Assembly (NCBI RefSeq): GCF_000684975.1
Contig: NZ_BAXZ01000017.1
Span: 1 to 64,000 of the forward strand
Source of the DNA: Paraburkholderia acidipaludis NBRC 101816
GTDB lineage: Bacteria; Pseudomonadota; Gammaproteobacteria; Burkholderiales; Burkholderiaceae
Length of the DNA stretch: 64,000 nt
Direction of reading: 5' to 3'
A program made the position numbers and the translations under genes. The notes below the pieces were generated by a model. It did not search any database. It had not been told where the DNA came from and saw only the letters and a program-made list of their open reading frames with translations. This document shows positions 1-8,566 of this stretch, piece by piece (the first letter of the stretch is position 1; the number at the start of each line of letters is the position of its first letter).

Positions 1-1941
1 ATGGGCGCGGAACTGCGCACGGCCGCCCATCTTGTCAGTCGCGGCGGCGCGGGTGTGATGGTGACGGCGTACAACCAGGCGGGCGGCAGCGGCAAGGTGC
101 TGGCCATGGACGAAACCCTGGCGCAGTTCGCGGACCACCAGACGTTTGCCGGGACGCTGGCGCAGTCCGCCGAAGCATCGAAGGCCGTGCCCGCCGACAC
201 CCAGGCGCAGCAGTCAATCAACGACGGCCTGAAGGCGCTGAAAAAGCCCGGTGTGCTGGTCACGGGACCGGGGCCGGTCGCAGTGGCCTCGGGCGACGGT
301 GTGCAGCTTGCCGCCGACGGGCCGATTCTCGGCACGGCGAAAAAGGGCATCCACTTCAGCACGCTCAGGCGGTTCACGGTGGCCGCCGGTGACCTGTTGT
401 CCCTCTTCACGCAGAAGGGCATGAGCCTGATCGCGGCGGCGGGCGATTTCGTGGCGCAGGCCCAGCGTGGGCGCATGCAGCTTGCCGCGCAGGAGGACAT
501 GTCGGTCGAATCGGTCAACGGCGTGGTGCACGTGAAGGCGGCGAAGGAGATCATCCTGAACGTGGACGGCACCTACGTGAAGCTCAGCGGGGCGGGTGTC
601 GAGATCGGCTCGCGCGGGGGCGTGCTGTACCGCACGGCGGGCGTGAAGGGCACCGGCCCTGCACAGATGAATCTGGGCGGGGCAGCGTTCGCGCCGAAGT
701 TCGTGCCGTACACGACCGGGTGCGAGGTGTGGCGCACCCATCCCGGCTTCGTGCCGCCGCCCGCACCGGCGCCTGAGATGGACGCGGCGCAGAGTACGGG
801 AGGTGTCCCGCCTGCTCCTTCGTCTGATATGGGTGCAGCGCCGCCACCTGCCCCGCCGTCCGACATGGGCGCGGCGATCCCGGCTGGACAGCAGCAGACG
901 AACCCGGGCAACAGTCCGCTGGTACTGAATGATCCGGCCAATGCGCCCAGGGGGAACGTCCCCGAGAACCCGGACCCGATCAAGCTGAACAAGGCGGTAC
1001 CGTGCGACTGGAAGATGCCAGCACTTTGCAGCCAGCGGAACCCGTCTATGGAGACGGAGGCATACCCCGGCATTTACCAGGATGGGAGTCCATGGCTGGA
1101 TAAGGGACAACATCGCTTGACTGCTGGTGGAAATCGAACCTCCCCCTTCGAACTGGCATTCGATCCGCAGTCGAAAACGGTAACGGCTACTGTTCGTGTA
1201 AAGCTTATGCCCAAAGATATCAGGGTGGCGGGTCCCGGCGGCGAAGCGGTTCAACCAGTACAGTCCGTTCCATATAACTATCAGGCGCATTGGTACGCAA
1301 TACAAAATAATTTGCCAATTCCCGGATGCGTAGTGGAATCCCGCAGCGAGCCTGGAGCCGACTTCAAGCTTTCCGAGGTTCGTGCCCGTATTGAAGCCGT
1401 CCTGAACCAGAAGGCATTCTGGCTGGTTCTCGATCAATGCCAAAAGGGCGCTTCCTGCGGTTGCCGGGTCAAGGTCAAATATGCCGTTGAGCTTTACCTG
1501 CCAGATGCAAATGGAAAGGTGCCTGCCAACAAGACCATCCACCATGAAATCAATCTGTTTCCCATGGCTATCCGTAACGATGCGGCTAGCTGGGGCGAAG
1601 ATTCGCCTAATAGCACGAGTTTAAAGTTCCACGACAATGCGATTCCGCACGAGTGTGGTCATCTGTTTAATTTTCCTGACGAATATTACGACCAAGGGGG
1701 CTGGCTGCACACGATGTACATCGAAAACGGCGTAGTCAATCGGGACAAGGTGAAGGCGAATCAGGGAACAGAGGTGTGGCAAGGGTATTCGCAGGATAAC
1801 GTGATGGGCGGCGGTTGCGCGCATTTTTCATTGCCCGGTCAAGCGCCGACAGCGAAGATTGATTACTACTACGGCAATTATATCGCGCGGGAGTTCAACG
1901 ACATGACCGGTCGGATCTGGCGGGTCGGCTATGAAAAATAA
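1..1941 (+). CDS. vgrG: Type VI spike protein VgrG, C-terminal part, with fused metallopeptidase-like effector domain (5' truncated by window)
   Basis: The reading frame is open from the first base and opens inside a VgrG: residues about 1-240 match the DUF2345 region that follows the gp27/gp5 needle, so the true start lies upstream. Residues about 247-300 are a Pro/Ala-rich linker with a near-repeat (PSSDMGAA, then PPSDMGAA). The remainder is a cargo domain with HECGH at residues 550-554 followed by FPDEYYD, the HExxH...DEY arrangement of zinc metallopeptidases, and NVMGGG further on that could be a Met-turn. The protein would puncture a target cell and deliver the protease domain. GC falls noticeably from about base 1000, which suggests the cargo was acquired separately from the spike. 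The next gene overlaps the stop by 11 bases. The VgrG call is firm; the peptidase activity is inferred from the motif. Confidence 0.85.
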   Translation: MGAELRTAAHLVSRGGAGVMVTAYNQAGGSGKVLAMDETLAQFADHQTFAGTLAQSAEASKAVPADTQAQQSINDGLKALKKPGVLVTGPGPVAVASGDGVQLAADGPILGTAKKGIHFSTLRRFTVAAGDLLSLFTQKGMSLIAAAGDFVAQAQRGRMQLAAQEDMSVESVNGVVHVKAAKEIILNVDGTYVKLSGAGVEIGSRGGVLYRTAGVKGTGPAQMNLGGAAFAPKFVPYTTGCEVWRTHPGFVPPPAPAPEMDAAQSTGGVPPAPSSDMGAAPPPAPPSDMGAAIPAGQQQTNPGNSPLVLNDPANAPRGNVPENPDPIKLNKAVPCDWKMPALCSQRNPSMETEAYPGIYQDGSPWLDKGQHRLTAGGNRTSPFELAFDPQSKTVTATVRVKLMPKDIRVAGPGGEAVQPVQSVPYNYQAHWYAIQNNLPIPGCVVESRSEPGADFKLSEVRARIEAVLNQKAFWLVLDQCQKGASCGCRVKVKYAVELYLPDANGKVPANKTIHHEINLFPMAIRNDAASWGEDSPNSTSLKFHDNAIPHECGHLFNFPDEYYDQGGWLHTMYIENGVVNRDKVKANQGTEVWQGYSQDNVMGGGCAHFSLPGQAPTAKIDYYYGNYIAREFNDMTGRIWRVGYEK

Positions 1942-3331
1942 TCGAATGATTCGCTGGCTCATCGGTTTTCTTTTCTTGACGGCTTCAACGGGATATGTGA
2001 TGGCGAATGCAGATATGCCAAACGATGACATGGGCGCAAAACTCGATTTCGCTGAACAAGGTGGTGATTATAGTGTGCGCAATGGGAAGGTGGTTTTGAC
2101 TAGAAGCGATGCATACGATTCCAACGTTTCTGGATATACGCTATTGGAGGCCAGGCTGCAAGGGGAATCACTGGACGCAGCGCGAGAGATATCCACTATC
2201 CTCTGTGACAAAAGTCACTGGCTCAAGAACAATTATTATGGTCCGTATTTCGATGTCACCTGCCCGACGACTGGTGAGAAGATAACGAGCAATATGGATG
2301 TTTTGCCGCGTGATTTGGGTATGCGCTATATGGAGCTGACCAACTCCTTGAAGATATATTGCGTGCAAAATGGAATTGCCGTAGAAAAGCTTACCGCCTC
2401 CGTTTTGTCATTTGAAAAATCGCTCGAGGGAGGCTTCAAGGCTCATTTGAGGTTATCCAATAGCGGTCGCGATGAAATGACGGTTGATGCTCCCAGTAAG
2501 ATGTCGGCACCGTATGGATATCTCGCCGTGGGAGTCCCAGGGAAAGGTTCCGTAGTAATCCAGGGGAAAGACGGTTGGATCATCAGGAATGCCCCTTCGG
2601 GCAAGGAGCTTTCCCACGCATCCATCATGCCGGGACAATCCCTCGACTTTTCATTCTCGGCAGTACCCTACGAAAAAATTCCGGCCGGGACCTACGATGT
2701 CAGCGCATGGATTACGCTTCATGTGAGATTTGAGGGTCCCTATGCCACGAACGACGACGTGAGTTTCCACTCCGACTTCAAGGCTCCGCTGCGCGTAACT
2801 TTCGACCATGATTATCCCTCGACACCCGAGGAACGCCAGCAATGGGAAGCGGCGCATCGCTCGGGCATGTCATATCAGCCGGTCAAACCCGGTGAAACGT
2901 TCGCGGAGAATGGCCTGTATCGCGCGGTGACGCTGATTCACGGAGGCCGCTATCGCAGCCTTCAGGTCAAACCGTTCAAGGCCGGGGATGTCGCCACCAC
3001 CGAGAACGTAAAGATGCTGATGGACGGCGGCACCGGCGTCAACATCAACGGCCCGGTGCAGTGGGAGTGGGAAGCCACCGCGCCAACACCTGTGAAGCAG
3101 TGGTCGTCCGACATGATCGCGGACACCGTGCAGTTCTGTGCACCGGGTTTGGTCTGTCCGCGCAGCGGGCGCTGGGTGGCCCGCATCCCGGCGGGATCGG
3201 ACTGGTTGCACCCGGAATATCGTCACGACCTGTCGAGTCTCGTGACTCTGCGGCGCGGCCAGCCGATGCCATCGATCCGGGATGCGGGCGAGCGGGCCGA
3301 CTGGGAATGGGTGGGAGCCGCACGTGGCTGA
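1931..3331 (+). CDS. Secreted protein, putative immunity protein for the VgrG metallopeptidase
   Basis: This 466-residue protein has a signal peptide (MIRWLIGFLFLTASTGYVMA, then NADMP) with no lipobox cysteine, so a periplasmic location is expected. No enzyme motif was found. It overlaps vgrG by 11 bases and is followed at once by a PAAR gene, the usual place for an immunity protein that blocks a toxin delivered to the periplasm; that role is inferred from position only. The first 850 bases or so are low in GC (about 45-47% in two 60-base lines counted by hand at 2041 and 2221), while the last 450 bases are back above 60%. The gene therefore looks chimeric, with a variable front and a conserved tail ending in a proline-rich segment (GQPMPSIRDAG). 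Confidence 0.6.
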   Translation: MKNNRMIRWLIGFLFLTASTGYVMANADMPNDDMGAKLDFAEQGGDYSVRNGKVVLTRSDAYDSNVSGYTLLEARLQGESLDAAREISTILCDKSHWLKNNYYGPYFDVTCPTTGEKITSNMDVLPRDLGMRYMELTNSLKIYCVQNGIAVEKLTASVLSFEKSLEGGFKAHLRLSNSGRDEMTVDAPSKMSAPYGYLAVGVPGKGSVVIQGKDGWIIRNAPSGKELSHASIMPGQSLDFSFSAVPYEKIPAGTYDVSAWITLHVRFEGPYATNDDVSFHSDFKAPLRVTFDHDYPSTPEERQQWEAAHRSGMSYQPVKPGETFAENGLYRAVTLIHGGRYRSLQVKPFKAGDVATTENVKMLMDGGTGVNINGPVQWEWEATAPTPVKQWSSDMIADTVQFCAPGLVCPRSGRWVARIPAGSDWLHPEYRHDLSSLVTLRRGQPMPSIRDAGERADWEWVGAARG

Positions 3332-3626
3332 GCGCGCCCACATCTATGAAGGCGACCACACGACCGCTGGCGGGACCGTAGCCGACGGCATCGACGGCAC
3401 CGGCTACAACGGGCGCAGGATGGGCTACATCGGCGCGCACGTGACCTGTCCGGCCTGCGGCACCACCGGCAGGATCGGCAAGAACGGTGAACGCTTCGAA
3501 CAGGACTGGTACGGCAAGGTGCCCGCGCTGGAGGGCGACTTCTGCCTGTGTGCCTGCAACCCGAAACCTGCGTTGATCGCCTCGCTGCACGCGTGGGCAG
3601 TGGGTGACGGAAGGGAGGACGGATGA
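3324..3626 (+). CDS. PAAR-motif type VI spike tip protein
   Basis: This is a protein of about 100 residues with the PAAR pattern: a GDHTTAGGTVADG segment, then YIGAHVTCPACGTTG, then a CLC/AC cysteine cluster. PAAR proteins sharpen the VgrG trimer and can carry effectors. The chosen start is GTG at 3324, which overlaps the preceding stop (3329-3331) and has GGGAG about 6 bases upstream. An in-frame ATG at 3282 would add 14 residues of unlikely sequence. The next gene overlaps by ATGA at 3623. Together with vgrG and the secreted protein it forms one translationally coupled cassette. Confidence 0.75.
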   Translation: MAERAHIYEGDHTTAGGTVADGIDGTGYNGRRMGYIGAHVTCPACGTTGRIGKNGERFEQDWYGKVPALEGDFCLCACNPKPALIASLHAWAVGDGREDG

Positions 3627-5038
3627 GTTTTCGCTGGAATCAACCGATGCTGGTTGAACAAGAAATTGGGGAGCCCCCGTCTCGCTGGATATATGTTGTG
3701 GTGGTTGTCATCGTGGAGTGTGTTGCCTTCGGGTTGACGGTAGCGACCTGGCCGGCCGGCAAACCCGTCATGTCATGGGACTTCTTCCGGGGTATCGTGG
3801 CAATCGGCCCGGCGTTCTCGGCGGCGTTGTGCGCATTCATTTACACCAGTGCCCACGGCCAATACGCCTTCGAGACGGCCGTCGTGAATCAGGAAGCGTG
3901 GCGATTGAAGAAATCGTGGCTGCGTGCCAGCCGCTCCGGTGTCGGCGTGCTGGACAGTGTGATACTCGCGCCCGAACCGGACCTGGGCGAGCGCATGCTG
4001 GGACTGGACGGCACGCCGCCCGAGAACCCCGGCAAGGTCATGTCGCTCGACGGGATGGAAGATGCGCAGGCCGAGTCCCGTCTGCACGCCGTGCTGGAGA
4101 CGCTGCTTACCCCGCTCGTCCCGAAACTCGCCAAAGCCATGAGGAGCGAGTCGTTCCTTCTCATGATGCAGGGCGCCCGGGACGAGTCATCGAACGTTAT
4201 CAGCGCTGTGTGGAAGAAGCTGGAACTGCCGGGGTTTCCGCGCATCGTCCGCATGCGGGCAACCACCGAACCAAAATTCGCCGAGCAGTGGTTTCCCGCG
4301 GACAGCGACCCGTACTACCGTCTCGTGCTGGCCTGGCATTTGAACGATGACGGCCCCGACGTCCCGAAAGACTGTTCGGAATTCGCCGTGGCGCTATTGC
4401 TGGGTTCGCACCCGTTCCTCTACGACAATCGCGACAAGCTCAGGCCGCAGGCCTGGCTGCTGCGTGGGATCGAGTCGGAAGCCGATCAGGTCGAGGAAGC
4501 GCTGGCGCTGCTGCTCGGCGCGGAACAGGTCGAGACGAAACGCATCCGGCAGTTCTGGCACAGCCGCCTGAAGGGCCTCGCGCAACACGCCACGCTGGGT
4601 GCGGTGCGGGAAAGCGGGCTGGAGGTTTCCACGCATGTGCCCGACGCGGCCATCGGTCCGCAGGCGCCCGCATCACGATGGCTCGTCTATGCGCTCGCGG
4701 CAAAAATGGCGCACTTCGGACAGGGTGCGCAGCTCGTGGCGTTGCCAGGCGAGAAAGGCGTGACGCTCAACCTTGCCGTGCGGGAACTGCGGGCGGTGAA
4801 CCTGCCCTGGAAAGACAGTTACGCGTATAGCGTCGTCCCGATCGCCGAATGGGTGTTCGTCTCGCTCCTGTTCCAGGCCCTCGCGTTGCTCAATGACAGC
4901 AAGGTATGGAGCGGTCTCGATACCGCGATGGTCATCATCTGGCTGCTTGCGCTCGCGGCATTTCTTGCAGCGAGAATTTTCCGCTCCAAACGGCTGGTCG
5001 AAGAATGCTGGCGGCTAAGTCGTGGAGGATCAAGATGA
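3623..5038 (+). CDS. Membrane protein of the vgrG cassette, function unknown
   Basis: This 471-residue protein has two hydrophobic segments near the N-terminus (about residues 22-42 and 55-75), a long soluble middle part (about 80-400), and two more hydrophobic segments near the C-terminus (about 405-455). I do not recognise the family. The ATGA overlap with the PAAR gene places it in the same transcript as vgrG, so a role in effector loading, folding or self-protection is possible but unproven. GC is like the chromosome, unlike the effector region, so it appears to belong to the stable part of the cassette. Its 3' end overlaps the convergent phosphodiesterase gene by 9 bases. Confidence 0.65.
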   Translation: MSFRWNQPMLVEQEIGEPPSRWIYVVVVVIVECVAFGLTVATWPAGKPVMSWDFFRGIVAIGPAFSAALCAFIYTSAHGQYAFETAVVNQEAWRLKKSWLRASRSGVGVLDSVILAPEPDLGERMLGLDGTPPENPGKVMSLDGMEDAQAESRLHAVLETLLTPLVPKLAKAMRSESFLLMMQGARDESSNVISAVWKKLELPGFPRIVRMRATTEPKFAEQWFPADSDPYYRLVLAWHLNDDGPDVPKDCSEFAVALLLGSHPFLYDNRDKLRPQAWLLRGIESEADQVEEALALLLGAEQVETKRIRQFWHSRLKGLAQHATLGAVRESGLEVSTHVPDAAIGPQAPASRWLVYALAAKMAHFGQGAQLVALPGEKGVTLNLAVRELRAVNLPWKDSYAYSVVPIAEWVFVSLLFQALALLNDSKVWSGLDTAMVIIWLLALAAFLAARIFRSKRLVEECWRLSRGGSR

Positions 5039-7075
5039 TCCCGAACGCTCCCGCCCTTCCCCATCCAGCGTCATCGTGTTCGTCAACTCCCGCACCGCGC
5101 CGCGATATACATCGCTATTGCGCCCGCCGCTCAGCAGCGCATCGAGCAGCCTGCGCTGCAACGCCGTGCGGGCCTCGCCGGGCGGCAGGATGCCGTCGAA
5201 CTCGGCCAGCGAGGTCACGAGCGCCGGTGCCTGCGCCGGCGTGGGCTCTCCTGCCAGCCACGGCGCCACGCCGGGAACGGCGGCGATCAACGCAACGCGT
5301 TCCTCCCAGATCACGAAGCGCGCAAGGCGCGCGAGCAGACTCTCGCCCGGCGGCGCATACGGGCAAGGCGGCCGCCGCGCCATCCACTCGAGCAGCCGGG
5401 GCGCCTCCATCGGCCGCGCGATCGCGTAGCCCTGCGCGCCGTCGACGCCCAGCACGGTCAGCGCGCGCAACAGGTCGGGCGAATCGATACCCTCCGCGAG
5501 CACGAGCTTGCCCAGCGCGTGACCGAGGCGCGTCAGCTGATAGATGAAGCGCAGCACGTCGAGTGCGTCGTCGCGGTCGACCCGCGCGATCTCGCGGTCG
5601 ATCTTGATCGAGTCGAACGGCAACTCGCGCAGGCGCGCGAGCCCGCTGTGCCCGGAGCCCAGATCGTCCTGCGCCAGCAGCACGCCTAGCTCGCGAAAGC
5701 GCGTCAGGATCGCCAGTTGTCCCTGGCCGAGCGACAGCGATTCGTTCTCCAGAACTTCCAGCGTGAGGCGAGCCGGGGGACAGGCATGCGCTTCGAGCGC
5801 CGCCCGCGTGGCCTCGAAATAGCGGATGTCGTTGAGCGCCGAGGGCGGAAGGTTGATCGAGATTTCGAGGTCGAGACCATCGCGCAGCCAGCGGCTGCGG
5901 TCGGCCAGCGCTTCGTCGACCCCGCGCGCGTAGAGCGCAAGCAGGTCGTCGGAGGCAAGCGCGCGAAGGAACTCGTCGGGCTTGAGCAGGCGCTCGCCGT
6001 CGCGCAGCCGCGCCAACGCCTCGACCTTGGCGACTCCCCAGGTGCGCAGATTCAGGAGCGGCTGATAGTGCATTTCCAGCGCCCCGGTGCGCACGAGCGC
6101 CGCCCAATGCTGGCGCAGGCTCACCGGCACGGCTTCGCTGATGCCGTCGTGGGTCTGGATGCGCAATGCCGCGCAGCCCAGCAGCGTTTGCAGCAGATCG
6201 ATGAACGCCACCTGGTGCAGCCCGATGAACCCGCCGGGAAACGCGCTATAGAGCATCAGCACCGCGATCGGCGGCTGGCCGGGCGCCGCAAGCGGAATCG
6301 CCACCGAAGAGCGCAGGCCCAGTCCGCGCGCCACATTGCGCCACTGCGCCACGTGCGGATCGGTCTGATAGTTGACCACGCGCTCGGGCTTGCCGCTGCG
6401 CCACGCGCGCCCGATCGCGCCCTGCCCGTGCGGATGATCGGCGCGCACGCTAACGGCGCGGCCCGATTCGGCCAGCACCTCGATCAACCCCTTGGGCGCC
6501 TCGGCGCCCGTGCCCGCCTCGAAGTGAAAGATGCCGTGCTCGTCGGGCCGTCCGATGATGCACGCCGCAATTTCGTCGTGACCGGAAAACGCCTTGACGA
6601 GATGGTCGATGAAGTCCGTGTAGCCATCCGCTTCCCACACGATGCGCGTGACGCGCAACAGCACCTCCTGCTGCGAGTCCTGCACTTCCTGATAAGCCTT
6701 GAGCTGCCAGGCGAGATCGGAAGTAAGACGGCGCGTGTACAGCGAAAGCGCATGGCCGCTCACCTGGTTGCCGATCAGCTTGTACAGCAGCTCCTGCAGG
6801 ATGCCGCGGCTGCGCGCGAGCTCTTCCTTGTCGAGCCCCACGATGGCGTGAATGCGGCCGATGCGCAGCGCCATGTCGGCATGGCCGTGCGTGGTGAGGC
6901 CGGGGCTCGCGAGCGCGAGGAGATTCTGGAGCTGCTTCGATTTCAGATGCGCGAGTTCGTCCGCCGACAGCATTTCGAGAATGCGTCGAGACTTGGGGAG
7001 GCGGGCCAGCTCCTCGTAGAACTGGTTCACCACGAGGGCTGCATAGCGATGCAAAGCCTCGATCAACGTTTGCAT
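5030..7075 (-). CDS. Cyclic-di-GMP phosphodiesterase: protoglobin-like, GAF and EAL domains
   Basis: This 681-residue protein probably degrades c-di-GMP in response to a cytoplasmic signal. Residues about 1-110 resemble a globin-coupled sensor domain (FYEELARLPKSRRIL, RIGRIHAIVGLDKEEL, with a possible proximal histidine in GRIHA). Residues about 150-310 look like a GAF domain, and about 330-580 form an EAL domain. The EAL signatures are present: VEALARL, the SINLPPSAL asparagine, LEVLENES, DDLGSGHSGL, SIKIDRE and AEGID, so an active enzyme is expected. No GGDEF domain is present. About 100 residues of unassigned sequence follow EAL. If the first domain binds haem, oxygen or redox state would be the input; that needs the histidine confirmed. 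Confidence 0.85.
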   Translation of the reverse strand: MQTLIEALHRYAALVVNQFYEELARLPKSRRILEMLSADELAHLKSKQLQNLLALASPGLTTHGHADMALRIGRIHAIVGLDKEELARSRGILQELLYKLIGNQVSGHALSLYTRRLTSDLAWQLKAYQEVQDSQQEVLLRVTRIVWEADGYTDFIDHLVKAFSGHDEIAACIIGRPDEHGIFHFEAGTGAEAPKGLIEVLAESGRAVSVRADHPHGQGAIGRAWRSGKPERVVNYQTDPHVAQWRNVARGLGLRSSVAIPLAAPGQPPIAVLMLYSAFPGGFIGLHQVAFIDLLQTLLGCAALRIQTHDGISEAVPVSLRQHWAALVRTGALEMHYQPLLNLRTWGVAKVEALARLRDGERLLKPDEFLRALASDDLLALYARGVDEALADRSRWLRDGLDLEISINLPPSALNDIRYFEATRAALEAHACPPARLTLEVLENESLSLGQGQLAILTRFRELGVLLAQDDLGSGHSGLARLRELPFDSIKIDREIARVDRDDALDVLRFIYQLTRLGHALGKLVLAEGIDSPDLLRALTVLGVDGAQGYAIARPMEAPRLLEWMARRPPCPYAPPGESLLARLARFVIWEERVALIAAVPGVAPWLAGEPTPAQAPALVTSLAEFDGILPPGEARTALQRRLLDALLSGGRNSDVYRGAVRELTNTMTLDGEGRERSGSS

Positions 7076-7371
7076 TCTTCGAACCTTGACTGGTTCTGAC
7101 TAAGTCCTGGATGGCGGACGGGCACCACGCCGGTGCGGGTTCCTTGCCGGATCTGGGCGACGCAGACGAAATGATAAGGCATGGCCCCTGCCGCACCAGC
7201 GGGTTTTGGGGGCGAAGCGTGGGCTGCCCGACGTAGCGGGACGAGAGCCCCGGGGGAAGGAAAATGCGAATCAGGAGAGGTTCGAAGGGGCGACCGCCGT
7301 CATGCCCGCAGCCAGGCCCCGGATCGGCGCGTCGAGCCGGCGCCCTGAGCCGGCATCGCAACGCACGCGGC

Positions 7372-8367
7372 TCACACCGCCGTCACATAACGCGGCGCAG
7401 GCGGCGCCACGCGCGGCGCGGGCCCCACGGCCTCGCCGCGCGCCCGGCGCATTTCGTCGGCGGGACTCAGGCCGAACAGACGCTTGAACTCGCGGCTGAA
7501 CTGCGAGGCGCTTTCATAGCCCACGCGCGTCGCGGCCGCGCTCACATTGAGGCCGTCGTGCGCAATCAGAAGTCGCGCGTGATGCAGGCGCGTCGTCTTG
7601 ACGTACTGCATCGGCGACGTCGACGTCACGGCCTTGAAGTGCGCGTGAAAGACCGCGAGACTCATGCCCGCCTCGCTCGCGAGCGTGTCGACGTCGAGCG
7701 CGCCGCAGTAGTCCGCGTGAATGCGTCGCAGCGCCTTCGCAATGCGCCCGAAGTGATGCTGATGGGCCAGCGCCGCGCGAATGGCATCGCCCTGCACGCC
7801 CGTCAGCACGCGATAGATGATCTCGCGCACGATCGAGGGCCCGAGAATGCGCGCGTCGGACGGCGCGGCCAGCGCTTCGACGAGACGCAGCACGGCGTTG
7901 GAAAGCGGCGCATCGAGTTCGGTGGCGTAAATGCCGCGCGGCTCCGAAACCGCGTTGCCGCGCGATTCGTTCAGCGCCATCAGCAGCTCCGCGACCATCG
8001 TGAGATCGACACGGATCGAAATGCCGAGCAGCGGTTTGTCCGGGCTCGCCTCGGTCTCGCACTCGAACGGCAGCGGCACCGAAAGCACGAGGTACTGCTG
8101 CGCGTCGTACACGAACACCTGGTCGCCCAGAAAACCGCGCTTGCGTCCCTGGCAGACGATGAAGATGCTCGGCTCGTACATGACCGGCGTGCGCGGACGC
8201 GCCACGCTCGCGCGCATGAGGGTCACGCCTTCGAGCGCGGAGGGATTGGGACCGTCGCGGTGCGTGAGCCGCGCGAGCAGCTCGACCGTGCGGCGGTGCG
8301 TGGTGTCGCCGGGTTCGTCGTTGATGGGGTCGCCGGCCGGCGCGACTAAAGCCTGGATCTGTGCCAT
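7372..8367 (-). CDS. AraC-family transcriptional regulator (AraC_N type)
   Basis: The N-terminal half is the cupin-like ligand-binding domain of this AraC subgroup (PSIFIVCQGRKRGFLGDQ, LVLSVPLPFECETEAS). The C-terminal 100 residues carry the two helix-turn-helix motifs (VDTLASEAGMSLAVFHAHFK and SAAATRVGYESASQFSREFK). The start used here is ATG at 8365-8367, giving 331 residues; an upstream ATG at 8427 would add 20 residues of poor sequence. The gene is divergent from the alcohol dehydrogenase at 8567. In this subgroup such neighbours are commonly the regulated gene, often under activation by an aldehyde or alcohol, which is an inference here. Confidence 0.88.
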   Translation of the reverse strand: MAQIQALVAPAGDPINDEPGDTTHRRTVELLARLTHRDGPNPSALEGVTLMRASVARPRTPVMYEPSIFIVCQGRKRGFLGDQVFVYDAQQYLVLSVPLPFECETEASPDKPLLGISIRVDLTMVAELLMALNESRGNAVSEPRGIYATELDAPLSNAVLRLVEALAAPSDARILGPSIVREIIYRVLTGVQGDAIRAALAHQHHFGRIAKALRRIHADYCGALDVDTLASEAGMSLAVFHAHFKAVTSTSPMQYVKTTRLHHARLLIAHDGLNVSAAATRVGYESASQFSREFKRLFGLSPADEMRRARGEAVGPAPRVAPPAPRYVTAV

Positions 8368-8414
8368 ATCGTATGCGCCCCTAATGCGAAGGCGTAGCAG
8401 AGGAACAGGCTCGA

Positions 8415-8478
8415 AATCTATCACCAATCTCGCGCTTACGCCGGCCGCCAGGAGAATCAGGCAAGTCTTCGATAGATT
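8415..8478. promoter_or_regulatory. Divergent control region with spaced 8-bp inverted repeat
   Basis: AATCTATC at 8415-8422 is mirrored by GATAGATT at 8471-8478, 48 bases apart, between the AraC regulator and the alcohol dehydrogenase. The arms could be two half-sites for the regulator. AraC proteins more often use direct repeats, so this is a candidate only. Confidence 0.3.
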
Positions 8479-8566
8479 CAGGTATTCCCTGGGTGGGGGC
8501 CGATCCTTAGCATGGGAACCCTGCCGCTACCCCCGGCACACCATGCACCAACAGGAGCGAACCTAC

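Noticed and set aside
1..5038. Low-GC block considered as part of a prophage or insertion element
   Set aside because: No integrase, transposase or terminal repeats; VgrG/PAAR content fits a type VI cassette, though VgrG resembles phage spike proteins.
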